Assembly: GCA_018402295.1 (NCBI GenBank)
Contig: JAGYJI010000007.1
Location: forward strand, 1 to 64,000
Direction of reading: 5' to 3'
Origin: Pontimonas sp.
GTDB lineage: Bacteria > Actinomycetota > Actinomycetes > Actinomycetales > Microbacteriaceae
Length of the DNA stretch: 64,000 bases
The notes under the pieces are model-generated. The model was not told the origin of the DNA. It ran no database searches and worked only from the letters and a program-made list of their open reading frames with translations. The stretch's first letter is position 1; each line of letters begins with the position of its first letter. Of the stretch, positions 1-11,818 are shown piece by piece. Both the position numbers and the translations under genes were made by a program.

Positions 1-559
1 CCTGAGACAGTAGTGATTGAGGCCCGCCCTGAGACCCGCGAGGTTGCGGTGGTCTCTGGCGAATGGAGCTTCAACGTTTCTTTGCCCGATGATGCGGGCG
101 AGGTTGAACAGGTGGATGCAGGTGCCACGATTACGTTGGTGCAGGCCAAGACCGCCAGCGTGTCCGGAGAGGGTTTCCAACCCGACACTCGGGTCGACAT
201 CTGGTTGTTCTCTGACCCCACATTGCTCGGCAGCGTCACGGTGTCGGCTGATGGCGCCTTCACCGGTGAAGTGTTCCTGGACGCCCGGTTATGCAGTGGT
301 GGGTGAACACACACTTCAGCTCCAAGGTGTCGCGAATGATGGGTTCATCAAGGCCGCGAACTTGGGGGTGGTCGTTCAGGAGCCTGTGCTGCTGACGGCC
401 GATGGCGCGAGAGACATGTTGGTGTGGATTGCTGGTCTTGCACTGGCGGCTGTCCTGGCGGCGGTGTTTGTCGCAATCGCACTGGGTCGCCGACGCCGAA
501 CCAACAGGGAGATAAGGCTGCCCCAGCCCGAACCCCAAGAGTTAACCTTCGTCCAATAG
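1..559 (+). CDS. C-terminal part of a membrane-anchored surface protein (5' end outside window, one frameshift)
   Basis: The 5' end lies upstream of the window. The first ~95 codons (frame 1) encode a beta-rich Ig-like segment with the phrase DTRVDIWLFSDPTLLGSVTV, a pattern I associate with repeat domains of actinobacterial surface proteins. Near 285-295 the frame shifts and the protein continues as YAVVGEHTLQLQGVANDG in frame 2. It ends with one hydrophobic helix (MLVWIAGLALAAVLAAVFVA) followed by Arg-rich residues, a classic stop-transfer, and a short acidic/Pro tail. I infer a cell-surface protein held by one C-terminal membrane anchor, with the bulk outside. No LPXTG motif is seen. The single shift is probably a sequencing indel. 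Ligand and function are unknown. Confidence 0.6.
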
Positions 560-642
560 TTGAAGGCGTGTCACTCACCTCTGTTCTTTCGTTGCTCCCG
601 TATTTTCTAGTCATCGGTTCTCAACTTGGCTAAGGAGCCTCC

Positions 643-1992
643 GTGGAAAAATCCGCTACCCCTACAACGTCAAAAGCAACAAGCAAGAAGAAGAAGACGG
701 GGGAGCGGACGTACGTCCTCGACACCTCGGTGTTGCTCTCAGATCCGAGTGCAATATTCCGCTTCGCGGAACACCAGGTTGTCCTTCCGGTGGTGGTGAT
801 CTCGGAGCTTGAGAAGAAACGCCACGACCCAGAGATTGGCTACTTCGCCAGACAAGCTCTGCGGAACCTCGATGAGCTTCGCGCCAAGCACGAGCGCTTG
901 GACTTCCCGATCGCTGTGGGGGAGGGTGGCTCGCTTCGAGTCGAACTGAACCACTCCAACCAGTCCGTGCTTCCCAGTGGCCTTCAGTTGGGAGATAACG
1001 ACTCCAGGATTCTCTCTGTTGCCCTGAACCTCGCCAACGAGGGTCTTGCGGTGACGGTGATCTCGAAAGACCTCCCCATGCGGGTGAAGGCAGCGTCTGT
1101 GGGTCTTGCCGCTGAGGAATACCGCGCCGAGCTTGCCCCAGAGTCCGGCTGGACCGGCATCGCAGAAATTGCGATGGGTGCGGATGAGATGGCGGAGCTC
1201 TATGACTCCGAGACCATGAAGTCCAACACCGTCAAAGACATGCCGGTCAACACCTCGCTGGTGATCTCCTCTGAGCGCGGTTCGGCTTTGGGTCGCGTCA
1301 CCTCACCGGGAGTCATCTCCGTGGTTCGAGGTGATCGCGACCTCTTTGGTCTGAACGGTCGCTCTGCGGAGCAAAGACTCGCCATCGACGTTCTTCTCGA
1401 CCCCAGTGTGGGCATTGTGTCCCTCGGTGGTCGTGCCGGGACCGGTAAGTCCGCGTTGGCTCTCTGCGCCGGCCTGGAGGCCGTGCTGGAGCGCCAATTG
1501 CACCGCAAGATCATGGTGTTCCGCCCGCTCTACGCTGTGGGCGGCCAGGACCTGGGTTATCTGCCCGGTGATGCCAACGAGAAGATGAACCCCTGGGCTG
1601 AAGCCACCTTCGACACTCTGAGCTCTGTGGTGTCCCACAACGTGGTGGAGGAGATTATGGACCGGGGCCTCCTCGAAGTTCTTCCCCTCACCCACATCCG
1701 AGGACGATCCCTCCACGATGCCTTCGTCATCGTGGACGAGGCTCAGTCCCTGGAGCGAAACGTGTTGCTCACCATGCTCTCTCGCATTGGACAGAACTCC
1801 CGTGTTGTCCTCACCCACGATGTTGCCCAGCGCGACAACCTCCGGGTGGGACGCCACGACGGTGTCGCCAGCGTTATCGAGGCTCTGAAAGGTCAGTCAC
1901 TGTTTGCCCACCTGACCCTGATGCGCTCTGAGAGCAGCGCTATCGCCGCGTTGGTGACGGAGTTGTTGGAAGAGGGTAACCAGGTCGCCTAA
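643..1992 (+). CDS. PIN domain-PhoH family ATPase/ribonuclease (PhoH2 type)
   Basis: Starts at GTG 643 with AAGGAG at 632-637. The 449-residue protein has a Lys-rich start, then a PIN nuclease domain (about residues 22-150) opening with YVLDTSVLL, where the Asp is a predicted metal ligand. A PhoH-like P-loop ATPase follows, with Walker A GRAGTGKS near residue 265 and Walker B VIVDEAQ near 362. Fused PIN-PhoH proteins (PhoH2) of actinobacteria are described as RNA-unwinding ribonucleases, which is family knowledge. The gene stands alone on its strand and its stop overlaps that of fumC (tail to tail, 4 nt). The length fits the family and both domains look intact. Confidence 0.93.
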   Translation: MEKSATPTTSKATSKKKKTGERTYVLDTSVLLSDPSAIFRFAEHQVVLPVVVISELEKKRHDPEIGYFARQALRNLDELRAKHERLDFPIAVGEGGSLRVELNHSNQSVLPSGLQLGDNDSRILSVALNLANEGLAVTVISKDLPMRVKAASVGLAAEEYRAELAPESGWTGIAEIAMGADEMAELYDSETMKSNTVKDMPVNTSLVISSERGSALGRVTSPGVISVVRGDRDLFGLNGRSAEQRLAIDVLLDPSVGIVSLGGRAGTGKSALALCAGLEAVLERQLHRKIMVFRPLYAVGGQDLGYLPGDANEKMNPWAEATFDTLSSVVSHNVVEEIMDRGLLEVLPLTHIRGRSLHDAFVIVDEAQSLERNVLLTMLSRIGQNSRVVLTHDVAQRDNLRVGRHDGVASVIEALKGQSLFAHLTLMRSESSAIAALVTELLEEGNQVA

Positions 1993-3389
1993 AGACCTGG
2001 TGCTGTCATCTTCAGCACATCGAGTGCCTGATCGAGCTCTGCCTCGGTGATCTCACCGCGCTCCACAAAACCCAACTCGATGACTGATTCCCGGACGGTC
2101 TTCTTGTGTTCGACGGAGTATTTGGCCACTTTGGCAGCAGCTTCATAGCCGATCACGCGATTCAGTGGTGTCACGATCGAGGGGGAGGACTCGGCGAGCG
2201 CGCGAGCGCGCTCCTCGTTGGCCTCCAGGCCCACGACTGTCTTGTCGGCCAGCACGCGGGTGGAATTCGCCAGAAGACGAATGGATTCGAGCACCGAGGT
2301 TCCCATCACGGGGATGGCCACGTTGAGTTCAAAGTTTCCTGATGCACCCGCCCACGCCACGGTCTGGTCATTACCGATCACCCGTGCACACACCATCAAC
2401 ACGGCTTCGGGAACGACGGGGTTTACTTTGCCGGGCATAATCGAGCTTCCTGGCTGCAAGTCAGGGATGTGAAGTTCTCCGAGGCCTGCGTTGGGGCCGG
2501 AGCCCATCCAGCGGATGTCATTACAAATCTTGGTCAGGGACACCGCAATGATGCGAAGCGCTCCCGAGGCCTCCACGAGTCCATCTCTGGCACCTTGGGC
2601 TTCGAAGTGGTCTTTGGCTTCGGTAATCGGCAAAGAGGTCGCCTTCGCAAGCTCGGCGATGACTTTCTCAGAGAAGCCCAGCGGAGTGTTGATTCCGGTT
2701 CCTGTGGCTGTTCCGCCCAGGGGCACTTCGGCAACGCGGGGAATCGCGCTCTCGATGCGCTCAATTCCCAATCTCATCTGCCGGGCATAGCCGGCGAATT
2801 CTTGACCCAGTGTGACCGGGGTGGCATCCATCAGGTGGGTGCGACCGGCTTTCACCGTGGACTTCCACAGCTTTGCCTTGTCCTCCAGAGCTCTCGCCAA
2901 GTGGTCAAGCGCTGGGATGAGGGAGTTGAGCAGTGCTTCGGTGACCGCCACGTGCACAGACGTGGGGAACACGTCATTGGAGGACTGCGAGGCGTTCACG
3001 TGGTCATTCGGGTGAACCTCCACACCACCGTGGGTGGTGGCAAGGGTGGCCAACACCTCGTTCATGTTCATGTTCGAGGAGGTGCCTGACCCGGTTTGGT
3101 AGGTGTCGACCGGGAAGTGGTCGTGGTGAGCTCCACCAATAATCTGCTCCGCCGCTGCCACGATGGCATCGGCGATGGCGGCATCGACGATGCCGAGTTC
3201 CTTGTTGACGAGCGCTGCGGCACGCTTGATGTGGGCGAGGGCCACAATCTGGGCGGGCTCAAGCCCACGACCGGAGATGGGGAAGTTCTCCACGGCACGT
3301 TGGGTTTGCGCCCGGTAGAGGGCATCCACGGGGACTTTGACCTCACCCATGGTGTCGTGCTCGATACGGAACTTCGCGGAGTCACTCAT
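1989..3389 (-). CDS. fumC: Class II fumarate hydratase
   Basis: The 466-residue protein catalyses reversible hydration of fumarate to malate in the TCA cycle, as an iron-independent cytosolic tetramer. The family signature [11 protein letters not shown] is at residues 314-324. SSN motifs and the conserved [11 protein letters not shown] stretch (181-191), which carries the active-site His region, are present, and the length is normal. The open frame is unbroken, unlike many neighbours. The start is ATG at 3389. The gene is followed on the same strand by nothing and is convergent with phoH. The carbonic anhydrase gene lies just upstream (20 nt gap) on the same strand, so co-transcription is possible. 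Confidence 0.97.
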   Translation of the reverse strand: MSDSAKFRIEHDTMGEVKVPVDALYRAQTQRAVENFPISGRGLEPAQIVALAHIKRAAALVNKELGIVDAAIADAIVAAAEQIIGGAHHDHFPVDTYQTGSGTSSNMNMNEVLATLATTHGGVEVHPNDHVNASQSSNDVFPTSVHVAVTEALLNSLIPALDHLARALEDKAKLWKSTVKAGRTHLMDATPVTLGQEFAGYARQMRLGIERIESAIPRVAEVPLGGTATGTGINTPLGFSEKVIAELAKATSLPITEAKDHFEAQGARDGLVEASGALRIIAVSLTKICNDIRWMGSGPNAGLGELHIPDLQPGSSIMPGKVNPVVPEAVLMVCARVIGNDQTVAWAGASGNFELNVAIPVMGTSVLESIRLLANSTRVLADKTVVGLEANEERARALAESSPSIVTPLNRVIGYEAAAKVAKYSVEHKKTVRESVIELGFVERGEITEAELDQALDVLKMTAPGL

Positions 3390-3409
3390 GGGCTCAGTCC
3401 TTGGTCTCT

Positions 3410-4054
3410 CTACTCGTCCAGTGCACCGATTACCACCGACGGGGTTACCCGACCTTCCGCAAGCGTGTAGTTGGCGCCAACAATGGCAAGCTTACCGACT
3501 GCGACCGCGTCACTGATGAGTTCACTGGAGGCAAGCAGCACGGAGACTGTGTCGCGAAGGTGTTCCATCCCCACAGCCTCGATGTCGGTGAGTTCCCCGG
3601 GCGCTAAGCCCTGGGCAAGTCTCACTCGGGTGACCGCGGGAGCGATGGCGCGGGTGATCTCCGCAATGTGCGAGGGCAACAAGGTTGCTTCCGGGTGGTC
3701 TTGTTCCAGTGCCGCAGCCACCGCGCCGCAATTGTCATGAGAGAGCACCACAATCAGGGGCACCCCCACGATCTCCACTGCGTATTCGAGGGATCCAATG
3801 ACGGAGGACGAAATCACCTGGCCTGCGTTACGAACAACAAACAAGTCACCCAAGCCTTTGTCGAAAATGATCTCCGCGGCAATCCGGGAATCAGCGCAAC
3901 CAAAAAGGGCAGCTTCGGGGGACTGGGACGCCGCCAGTTGACTCCGACGTTCCGCATCCTGGCGGGGGTGGCGTTGTTCCCCGGAGATAAACCTCTCGTT
4001 CCCGGATTGCATCCGGCGCCACGCCTTAGCGGGGGTCAGATCGGGCGACGTCAT
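3410..4054 (-). CDS. Beta-class carbonic anhydrase
   Basis: The 214-residue protein interconverts CO2 and bicarbonate. The zinc site of the beta class is visible: FGCADSR (Cys plus the Asp-Arg dyad) and SHDNCGA (His and Cys). An N-terminal helix begins [12 protein letters not shown]. The start is ATG 4054, chosen because it overlaps the stop of the DUF4245 gene in an ATGA arrangement. An open frame continues further upstream but lies inside the DUF4245 gene and has no family similarity. Order on this strand is xseA-xseB-DUF4245-beta-CA-fumC, almost without gaps, so this gene is probably translationally coupled. An unrelated gamma-class relative lies at 54620-55129. Confidence 0.92.
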   Translation of the reverse strand: MTSPDLTPAKAWRRMQSGNERFISGEQRHPRQDAERRSQLAASQSPEAALFGCADSRIAAEIIFDKGLGDLFVVRNAGQVISSSVIGSLEYAVEIVGVPLIVVLSHDNCGAVAAALEQDHPEATLLPSHIAEITRAIAPAVTRVRLAQGLAPGELTDIEAVGMEHLRDTVSVLLASSELISDAVAVGKLAIVGANYTLAEGRVTPSVVIGALDE

Positions 4055-4686
4055 TGGGGGTTGCTCTCCGCCAGTTGCCAGGACACTTCGTTGGCAACCT
4101 CGGTGACCCCGCGCGCGTTTGTTCCCCCCACCACGACAATGCTGCCCTCTTGCTCCAGCACGACCACGTAGGCGTTCAGTCCACCCGAGTCCACATCTTG
4201 TCTGTCGTATTCGGTCCACTGCACCTGGTTGGGGGCGTATCCGAGCAGGACATCTCCGGTGCTGCGGGACTGCTCAACACGCAGTGCCACCCAGGCGTCA
4301 TTTGCTCCAAAACCTTGATCCACAAACACATAGGAGTCTTCTGGTCCGAGTAACCCAATCGACCAGGTGATATCCGCACCGGGTTCTTTGGTCACTTCGG
4401 CTCTATTCGAGGTCCAGAGCTCTGAGAGCCTGGGAGACACAGGCTCCCCCGGGAGTTGGTCGGCGCTTTGCGCCGCAATCTCTTGCCAGTCAATCTCTTG
4501 CACCAGGTTGGTGTCGGGGCGCACCACCACAATCACCAACAGCGCCACAACTCCCAGGGACGCAAGGAGTGACCAGATGAGGTTGCGCATGTTTTGGCGG
4601 GCCTTGCGCTCAGCGCGGGCCTTGGCCACTCGCGCCGCTTTGGCCTCTGGGTCTTCAGGCCCTGAGGTGATGATGGTTTTCGCCAT
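4051..4686 (-). CDS. DUF4245 family single-pass membrane protein
   Basis: The 211-residue protein starts at ATG 4686, overlapping the xseB stop as TAATG. The N-terminus is highly charged (KAARVAKARAERKARQ) and is followed by a membrane helix (LIWSLLASLGVVALLVIVVV, about residues 35-55). The rest is an exported domain containing DITWSIGLL and Trp-rich strands and ending [10 protein letters not shown]. This matches the actinobacterial DUF4245 family, whose function is unknown. Its conserved position between xseB and fumC/carbonic anhydrase is familiar from Microbacteriaceae. I infer a cytoplasmic N-terminus and an outer domain, with no enzymatic motif seen. Confidence 0.85.
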   Translation of the reverse strand: MAKTIITSGPEDPEAKAARVAKARAERKARQNMRNLIWSLLASLGVVALLVIVVVRPDTNLVQEIDWQEIAAQSADQLPGEPVSPRLSELWTSNRAEVTKEPGADITWSIGLLGPEDSYVFVDQGFGANDAWVALRVEQSRSTGDVLLGYAPNQVQWTEYDRQDVDSGGLNAYVVVLEQEGSIVVVGGTNARGVTEVANEVSWQLAESNPQ

Positions 4687-4907
4687 TAGGACTCTTCGCG
4701 GGCTTTCTTGGCGGCCTCCAGGCGAGCTCTCGCCCCCACCAGCCACTCTTCACACCGGGTGGCGAGTGCTTCGCCTCGCTCCCATAGGCCAAGCGACTCC
4801 TCCAGGGTGATGCCACCCTGCTCGAGTTTCCCCACGACCGCAACAAGCTCATCACGGGCCTGCTCATAGGACATGGCCTGGATGTCCTTCGGGGTTTTCT
4901 CGCTCAT
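4686..4907 (-). CDS. xseB: Exodeoxyribonuclease VII small subunit
   Basis: This 73-residue helical protein contains [20 protein letters not shown] and [15 protein letters not shown], the hallmark of XseB. It joins several times onto one XseA to form exonuclease VII, which degrades single-stranded DNA from both ends. It lies 24 nt downstream of xseA and overlaps the DUF4245 start, so the three genes are one transcription unit. The start ATG at 4907 gives the usual family length. Confidence 0.95.
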   Translation of the reverse strand: MSEKTPKDIQAMSYEQARDELVAVVGKLEQGGITLEESLGLWERGEALATRCEEWLVGARARLEAAKKAREES

Positions 4908-4931
4908 GATGCCCAGTCTAATCGCCGGTCT

Positions 4932-6141
4932 TTAGTCAACATGGGTGTCAATCTCTCCCTCACTCACCCGAACACGAAGGGCATCTCCCGAGCTGACCTG
5001 GTCAGCGCGGGAGATGACGTGTCCGTCGGCGTCCCGCACGATCGCGTACCCGCGATCGAGCGTGTTCTGGGGGGACAGGCCCCGAAGGGATCCGGTGAGC
5101 TGAGCCAGCTGGGCTTGGAAGCGCTCGAGAACGAGTGAGGAGATATCGGCACCCCGGGCAACAATCTGGAGCAGTTCCTCGGACTTCCGGTCAATCAGGG
5201 TGTGGGGATCGGCGAGTGCTGGTCTGGTGCGAAAAGAATCCAGTCGCTCAATTTCGTACTGAATCAGGGCGGAGAGTTTCGTGTCGAGGCGGTGCCTGGC
5301 TTCTTCAATCGAGTTGCTTCTCTGCCTGAACATCGGGAACAACCCGTTTTGCCGCATCTGTGGGCGTGGAGGCACGGAGGTCGGCGACCTCATCGAGGAT
5401 GGGGCGGTCCGCTTCGTGGCCGATAGCGCTCACCAGAGGCGTGGTGAGCGTTGCCACTAAGCGGATGAGTCTCTCGTCACTGAAGGGCAACAGGTTCATG
5501 AAGTCCCCACCACCGCGCGCCACGATGATGACCTCAACGTCGGGGTTGTTCTCCAGCTTCTCCAGAGCTGCCATGACTTCCCCGACGGAGCGGTCCCCCT
5601 GAACGGCGGCGTGCTCGATGACGAACTCGACTTCGGGCCAGCGCAACTTAGCGTTGGTCAGGACGTCTTTCTCAGCGTCAGAGTCTTTGCCGGTGACAAG
5701 ACCAATCACTCCCGGGAGGAAAGGTAATGTCTTTTTCTTCTCCGGGTCGAAGAGCCCCTCGTCGGCGAGCTGCGCTCTGAGCTTCGCCAGTTTCTCCAGG
5801 ATTTCACCAATGCCGGTGTGACGCATGTCCAGCACATTCATGCTGAGCGTTCCACCCTTGACATACCAACTGGGCTTGATCTGGGCGATCACGCGATCGC
5901 CCTGGTTGAGACCTTCGGGGATTTTCTCCTGGGTGCGACGCCAAATCGTGATGGAGACTTGGGCGTCCGCTTCGGTGTCGGAGAGTTTTCCGTAGATGTT
6001 TCCTGCGGAGTGACCCCACTGGGTGATCTCTGCCTCCACCCAGACGGGGCCCAAACGGTCGATGTAGCCACCCATCAACTCGGAGAGCTTCTGGATAGAC
6101 CAGGGAGCTTCGGGGGAGGAATCATTCGGGGCAGACGACAT
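4932..6141 (-). CDS. xseA: Exodeoxyribonuclease VII large subunit (one frameshift)
   Basis: The N-terminal part (6141 down to about 5330) carries the OB-fold that binds ssDNA ([19 protein letters not shown]) and the catalytic domain with [19 protein letters not shown] and [20 protein letters not shown], all diagnostic of XseA. Near 5315-5335 the frame shifts and the protein continues as [20 protein letters not shown] through the coiled-coil C-terminal domain, ending in [17 protein letters not shown] and the terminal strand domain. The total of about 402 residues is normal, so one indel explains the break. A TAGCCT element (minus strand, 6150-6155) lies 8 nt before the ATG, suggesting a leaderless start opposite ispH. 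Confidence 0.93.
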
Positions 6142-6200
6142 CGCCTCCCAGGCTAAGACACTCAGGCGCCTTGGCGGTAGCGCCCTCTACACTTGTCCCC
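6142..6200. promoter_or_regulatory. Divergent candidate leaderless promoters of xseA and ispH
   Basis: Two -10-like hexamers face away from each other in this 59-nt gap. On the minus strand TAGCCT (6150-6155) is 8 nt from the xseA ATG. On the plus strand TACACT (6188-6193) is 7 nt from the ispH GTG at 6201. Such spacing puts the transcript start at or next to the start codon. No clear -35 element is seen for either. This is inferred from the sequence pattern. Confidence 0.5.
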
Positions 6201-7269
6201 GTGAGTATTAGCAACGGCGGTGTGGCAACACTGGAAGCCCCTCTCATCCCGGAGCGTCGGGACAAGCTTCAGCCCACCTCGGTGACCGGCAATAAGCGCA
6301 TCCTCTTGGCGGCCCCTCGCGGCTATTGCGCGGGAGTCGACCGCGCTGTGATTGCTGTGGAGAAAGCTCTGGAGCGCTATGGCGCTCCGGTCTATGTCCG
6401 CAAACAAATTGTTCACAACATTCACGTCGTTCGGGAACTCGAATCCAAGGGTGTCATCTTTGTCGATGAGGTCGCCGAGGTTCCCGAGGGCTCCAACATT
6501 GTCTTCTCCGCCCACGGAGTGTCACCCATGGTGGTTGCAGCAGGCGGAGGATCGCTCCCTGAACGCCATTGATGCCACCTGTCCTTTGGTGACCAAAGTC
6601 CACCGCGAAGCGGTGCGCTTCTCTGGTCAGGATTACCACATCCTCCTCATCGGCCACGAGGGCCATGAGGAGGTCGAGGGCACCATGGGTCACGCCCCCG
6701 AGAACACCACCCTGGTGAATGACCCCGACGAAGCGGACCGCATTCAGGTTCCCGCAACCGAGAACCTCATTTGGTTGTCCCAGACCACCTTGAGCGTTGA
6801 CGAGACCATGGAGACCGTCCGTCGCCTGCGCGCTCGCTTCCCGCACCTTCAGGATCCCCCCAGTGACGACATTTGTTACGCCACCCAGAACCGTCAGGTC
6901 GCCATCAAGAAGATTTCGCCCGAATGCGACCTGGTCATCGTGGTGGGGTCCCCCAACTCCTCCAACAGTGTTCGCCTGGTCGAGGTGGCGCTGGAATATG
7001 GCGCTAAAGCTTCCTACCGGGTCGACTACGCCAGTGAAATCAAGCAGGAATGGCTTGAGGGCGTGGACCACCATTGGGGTGACCTCCGGTGCCTCTGTGC
7101 CCGAGATTCTGGTCGATCAGACGCTGGCTGACCTGGCAGATGCCGGCTTCACCGATGTTGAAGAGATTCGCACCGCGGAAGAGGACCTGCAGTTCTCGCT
7201 GCCCAAGGAGCTCCGCAAGGATGCCGCTGGCAACGTGGATCGCACCTCGTTGGGTGGACGCACCCGCTC

Positions 7270-7273
<4 letters not shown>
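6201..7273 (+). CDS. ispH: 4-hydroxy-3-methylbut-2-enyl diphosphate reductase (two frameshifts)
   Basis: IspH catalyses the last step of the MEP isoprenoid pathway and carries an Fe-S cluster. The N-terminal part has [13 protein letters not shown] (cluster Cys) and [15 protein letters not shown], the middle has [18 protein letters not shown] (Cys) and the C-terminal part has [15 protein letters not shown]. The pieces lie in three frames. An extra base near 6537 (GTGGTTG before CAGCAG) and an extra G at 7065-7066 restore one continuous protein of about 357 residues, the expected length. Start GTG 6201 is supported by TACACT 7 nt upstream, although an open frame reaches 6171. The gene is convergent with fbaA, with a 4-nt overlap of stops. 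Confidence 0.95.
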
Positions 7274-8292
<1,019 letters not shown>

Positions 8293-8376
8293 GGGGTCTC
8301 CAAAGTGGGGGACAGGGCTGAGCTCCAGCCTATCTCGCTGGTGTGGTCTGCTCGAGGGCTAGGCTGGAGGCAGACA

Positions 8377-9400
8377 ATGACCGCTCCATCCTCTGGAGGA
8401 TTCGTAATGTCCGGTGCCGAAGCGGCAGAACTGTTCATTCACCCCGACCGGAACTTGGCCATGGAGTTGGTGCGGGCCACCGAGGCCGCCGCCATCCGCG
8501 CCACCCCGTTTATTGGGCGAGGCGACAAGAATGCCGCCGATCAGGCAGCCGTGGACGCCATGCGGAAATTCCTCTCCACCGTTAACTTTCAGGGGCTCGT
8601 GGTCATTGGCGAGGGTGAAAAGATGCGGCACCGATGCTCTATAACGGTGAAGAGGTCGGAACCGGGAATGGACCCAAGTGTGACATCGCGGTGGACCCCA
8701 TCGATGGGACCTCCCTCACCGCCGCCGGGCGCTCCCACGCTATTTCGATGATTGCGGTGGCGGATCGAGGCTCCATGCTGGACGCCTCGAGTGTGTTTTA
8801 TATGCAGAAGATTGTCACCTCGCATGAGGGCATTGGTGTTGTCGATATTCAGAAGCCCATTGGCGGAGAACATCCGCGCTTTGGCGAAAGCCAAGGGCAA
8901 GCCCGTCGAGGAGATGCGGATTGCTGTGCTTGGATCGTCCTCGCCACGAGGACCTGATTCGAGAGATTCGGGAGGCGGGGGCTGGAACCCGGTTGATTCT
9001 CGATGGCGATGTGGCGAGCGGCATCAACGCTGCCCGCCACGACACCCGCATCGATATGTGTGTGGGGATTGGCGGAAGCCCCGAGGGTGTTGCCACCGCG
9101 TGTGCGATTAAGGCACTCGGTGGCTTCATGCAGGGTGTGTTGCACCCGATGAGCGATGACGAAAAGCAGCAGGGCTTGGAGGCTGGCCTCAAGTTTGACC
9201 ACGTCTATGGTGTGGACGACCTGGTCTCTGGTGACAACACCTTCTTTGTGGCTACCGGTGTGACCGACGGTGAACTCGTCCGAGGTGTTCGACGCAACGG
9301 GCCGATGATCAGCACCGAAAGCATTGTCTTGCGCGCGCGGTCCGGAACTCTTCGTCGGGTGTCGGCGGATCATCAAGCCAGTAAGTGGCTGGATGACTAG
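8377..9400 (+). CDS. glpX: Class II fructose-1,6-bisphosphatase (three frameshifts)
   Basis: GlpX hydrolyses fructose 1,6-bisphosphate to fructose 6-phosphate in gluconeogenesis. Diagnostic pieces, in order, are [49 protein letters not shown] (metal site), [14 protein letters not shown] and [19 protein letters not shown]. Three one-base errors split them: a missing G near 8622, an extra G near 8865 and an extra G at 8932-8933. Corrected, the protein is about 340 residues. The start is uncertain. ATG 8377 follows TAGGCT (8360-8365), while ATG 8407 has a good GGAGG 7 nt upstream. The promoter faces that of fbaA, 27 nt apart. Confidence 0.94.
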
Positions 9401-9424
9401 GTCTGGACGACTAGGTCTGAACGA

Positions 9425-10597
9425 TTAGTTCTTTTTCTTGTCCTCGAGCTCCGCTTTCTCCGTGAGCTCGGGTGCACTGAGCTCACGAGGCATGGACTCG
9501 ATGCCCTCCAGCTCATCGGGGAAATCTGCCGCGTTCCCGAGCTCCGTGAGCTTGCGGGCACTGGGGAACACCCGGCTCTCGAGCGAGCCCACAAACGCGT
9601 TATAGCCCTTGACGGTGCTGGTGATCGAGCGACCCAGAGTCTCGATGTGTTTCGCCATGGCACCCAGGCGTCCGAGCAGCTCCTTGCCCACATCGAAAAG
9701 CTTGGCGGCGTCTTCGGTCAGCACATCCTGTTGCCAGGAGAACGCCACGGTCTTCAGCACTGACCAGAGTGTCACGGGCGAGGCCAGTGCCACCTTCTTG
9801 CTAAAGGCGTAGTCCATCAGGGAGGGGTCAGCCTCAATGGCGGTGGAGATGAGGGCTTCACTGGGGATAAAGCAGATGACGAGTTCGGGGGAGGCGGCAA
9901 GACCATCCCAGTAGGACTTTTTGCCCAGAGCATCGATGTGGGAGCGCACTGCCGTGACGTGCTGTTTCAGCAGTGATTCACGCCTGGCTCCTTCTTCGCC
10001 GGTGGCGGTGAAGGAGATTTTGCTGGCTTCCAGGTAAGCGGTGAAGGGCACCTTGGCATCCACGGCGATGTTCTTGCCTCCGGGCAGGTGAATCACCATG
10101 TCGGGTTTACCAATACCGGCATCCGAGGAGATCTGCGATTGCACATCAAAGTCGACCCGCTCAATCAGGCCGGCTGCTTCCACCACGCGGCGCAGTTGAA
10201 CCTCACCCCACACGCCTCGAACGCTGTTCGAGCGAAGGGCTGAGGCGAGCTGTTCTGCCGTGCCGCGGAGCAGCTCATCGCTGTCGAGTGCGGCGCGGAG
10301 TTGTTGGCTGATCTGGCCGTGTTGTTCGCTGCGCTGCTTCTCAAGCTCTGACACGGTGCGCTGCATCTCGGTCAGTCGTTCCGACACGGGAGCCAGGGCT
10401 TGGAGAATCTTGTTTTCGGCCTCTTGTTTGGTTCGCAGCTCCTCGTATTGGTGCTGAGCCATGTCCAACTGAGCCTGGAGGGCCCTCTGGTCTCCCCCTG
10501 CGGTGGGCTTGCGAGATTTGACGACCCACCCCGCGACAAAACCCAGGGCACCTGCCATGACGAGCGCTATTGCGACCAACCACACCGATTCATTCAT
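9425..10597 (-). CDS. rmuC: DNA recombination protein RmuC
   Basis: The 390-residue protein begins with a membrane helix ([20 protein letters not shown], residues 4-23). A long coiled coil rich in Gln and Glu follows (about 40-120), then the RmuC nuclease-like domain with [40 protein letters not shown] and [20 protein letters not shown]. RmuC proteins limit inversions at short inverted repeats; the biochemistry is poorly known. Start ATG 10597 is chosen because the helix begins there, and the upstream extension has no family match. The frame is intact. The gene is divergent from ychF. Confidence 0.92.
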   Translation of the reverse strand: MNESVWLVAIALVMAGALGFVAGWVVKSRKPTAGGDQRALQAQLDMAQHQYEELRTKQEAENKILQALAPVSERLTEMQRTVSELEKQRSEQHGQISQQLRAALDSDELLRGTAEQLASALRSNSVRGVWGEVQLRRVVEAAGLIERVDFDVQSQISSDAGIGKPDMVIHLPGGKNIAVDAKVPFTAYLEASKISFTATGEEGARRESLLKQHVTAVRSHIDALGKKSYWDGLAASPELVICFIPSEALISTAIEADPSLMDYAFSKKVALASPVTLWSVLKTVAFSWQQDVLTEDAAKLFDVGKELLGRLGAMAKHIETLGRSITSTVKGYNAFVGSLESRVFPSARKLTELGNAADFPDELEGIESMPRELSAPELTEKAELEDKKKN

Positions 10598-10669
10598 GTC
10601 CACAGTCTGCCAGCCACCCCCGACGTTTCCCAGATTCCTCGGCACACGGCTGGGGTGACTGCTCTGCAG

Positions 10670-10683
10670 TAGGCTTCCTAGCC
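10670..10683 (+). promoter_or_regulatory. Candidate leaderless promoter of ychF
   Basis: TAGGCT at 10670-10675 lies 8 nt before the GTG at 10684. There is no Shine-Dalgarno sequence in the gap, so the transcript probably starts at the start codon. Confidence 0.5.
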
Positions 10684-11756
10684 GTGGCTCTCACTATCGG
10701 AATCGTCGGTTTACCCAATGTCGGTAAATCCACTCTCTTCAACGCATTGACCAAGAATGCTGTCTTGGCAGCGAACTATCCCTTCGCCACCATTGAGCCC
10801 AATGTCGGTGTGGTGAATCTCCCCGATGAGCGGCTCGACACCCTGGCTGAGATTTTCAGCAGCGAACGCATCCTCCCCGCCACCGTGTCGTTTGTGGATA
10901 TTGCCGGCATCGTCAAGGGCGCCAGTGAGGGTGAGGGCTTGGGAAACCAGTTCCTCTCCAACATTCGTGAAGCCGACGCTATTGCTCAGGTGGTGCGGGT
11001 GTTCTCGGACCCTGATGTGGTCCACGTTGATGGTCAGGTCGACCCGAAGGCCGACATGGAGACCATCAACACGGAGATGATTCTTGCGGACCTGCAAACT
11101 CTCGAGAAAGCCATCACCCGCTACGAAAAAGAAGTCAAAGGCAAAAACTGGAACCCAGCGTTCTGGCCGCCGCCGAGGAGGCCAAAGCTCTCCTCGACAC
11201 CGGGAAGACCCTGTTCCAGGCGCAGTTTGATGCCTCGGAGATTGCGGAGCTGGGGTTACTGACGGCCAAACCGTTCCTCTATGTCTTCAACGTCGATGAG
11301 GCAACCCTGGCGGACTCTGCCAAACAGGCAGAGCTTGCCGGTTTGGTGGCACCCGCGAAAGCAGTGTTCTTAGACGCCAAAGTGGAGAGCGAACTGATCG
11401 ACTTGGACAAGGCGGAGGCCACCGAGTTGTTGCAGTCCCTCGGTCAAGAGGAGAGCGGACTGGATCAGCTCGCTCACATTGGTTTTGACACTCTGGGGCT
11501 CCAGACCTATCTCACCGCGGGACCCAAAGAAGCGCGCGCCTGGACCATCCGGCGCGGCTGGAAGGCACCGCAGGCCGCTGGCGTTATCCACACCGACTTT
11601 GAAAAAGGTTTCATCAAGGCGGAAGTGACCTCCTTTGAAGACTTAGTGGCCGCGGGCTCCCTGCAGGAAGCCCGCGCTGCCGGCAAAGCCCGCATTGAGG
11701 GTAAGGACTACGTCATGAAAGATGGCGACGTGGTCGAGTTCCGCTTTAGTTCCTAG
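10684..11756 (+). CDS. ychF: Redox-regulated ATPase/GTPase YchF (one frameshift)
   Basis: YchF is a universally conserved Obg-related P-loop protein that binds ribosomes and hydrolyses ATP. It opens [20 protein letters not shown] (Walker A), with [20 protein letters not shown] (G3 and switch). The NxxE-type specificity motif YVFNVDE and the C-terminal TGS domain ([35 protein letters not shown]) are also present. After KGKNWNPA a missing G near 11160 shifts the frame, and restoring it gives [20 protein letters not shown]. The corrected length of 357 residues is exactly typical. Confidence 0.96.
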
Positions 11757-11818
11757 CGTTCCCTGGGAATATTCCGGCCGAATTTGGTCTGGGTGGGCAG
11801 AAGTGGTTCGCTCTAGGT

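Noticed and set aside
4055-4219. N-terminal extension of the beta-carbonic anhydrase
   Set aside because: The extra 55 codons lie within the DUF4245 gene, are Arg/Gly-rich without homology, and the ATGA overlap at 4054 gives a better start.
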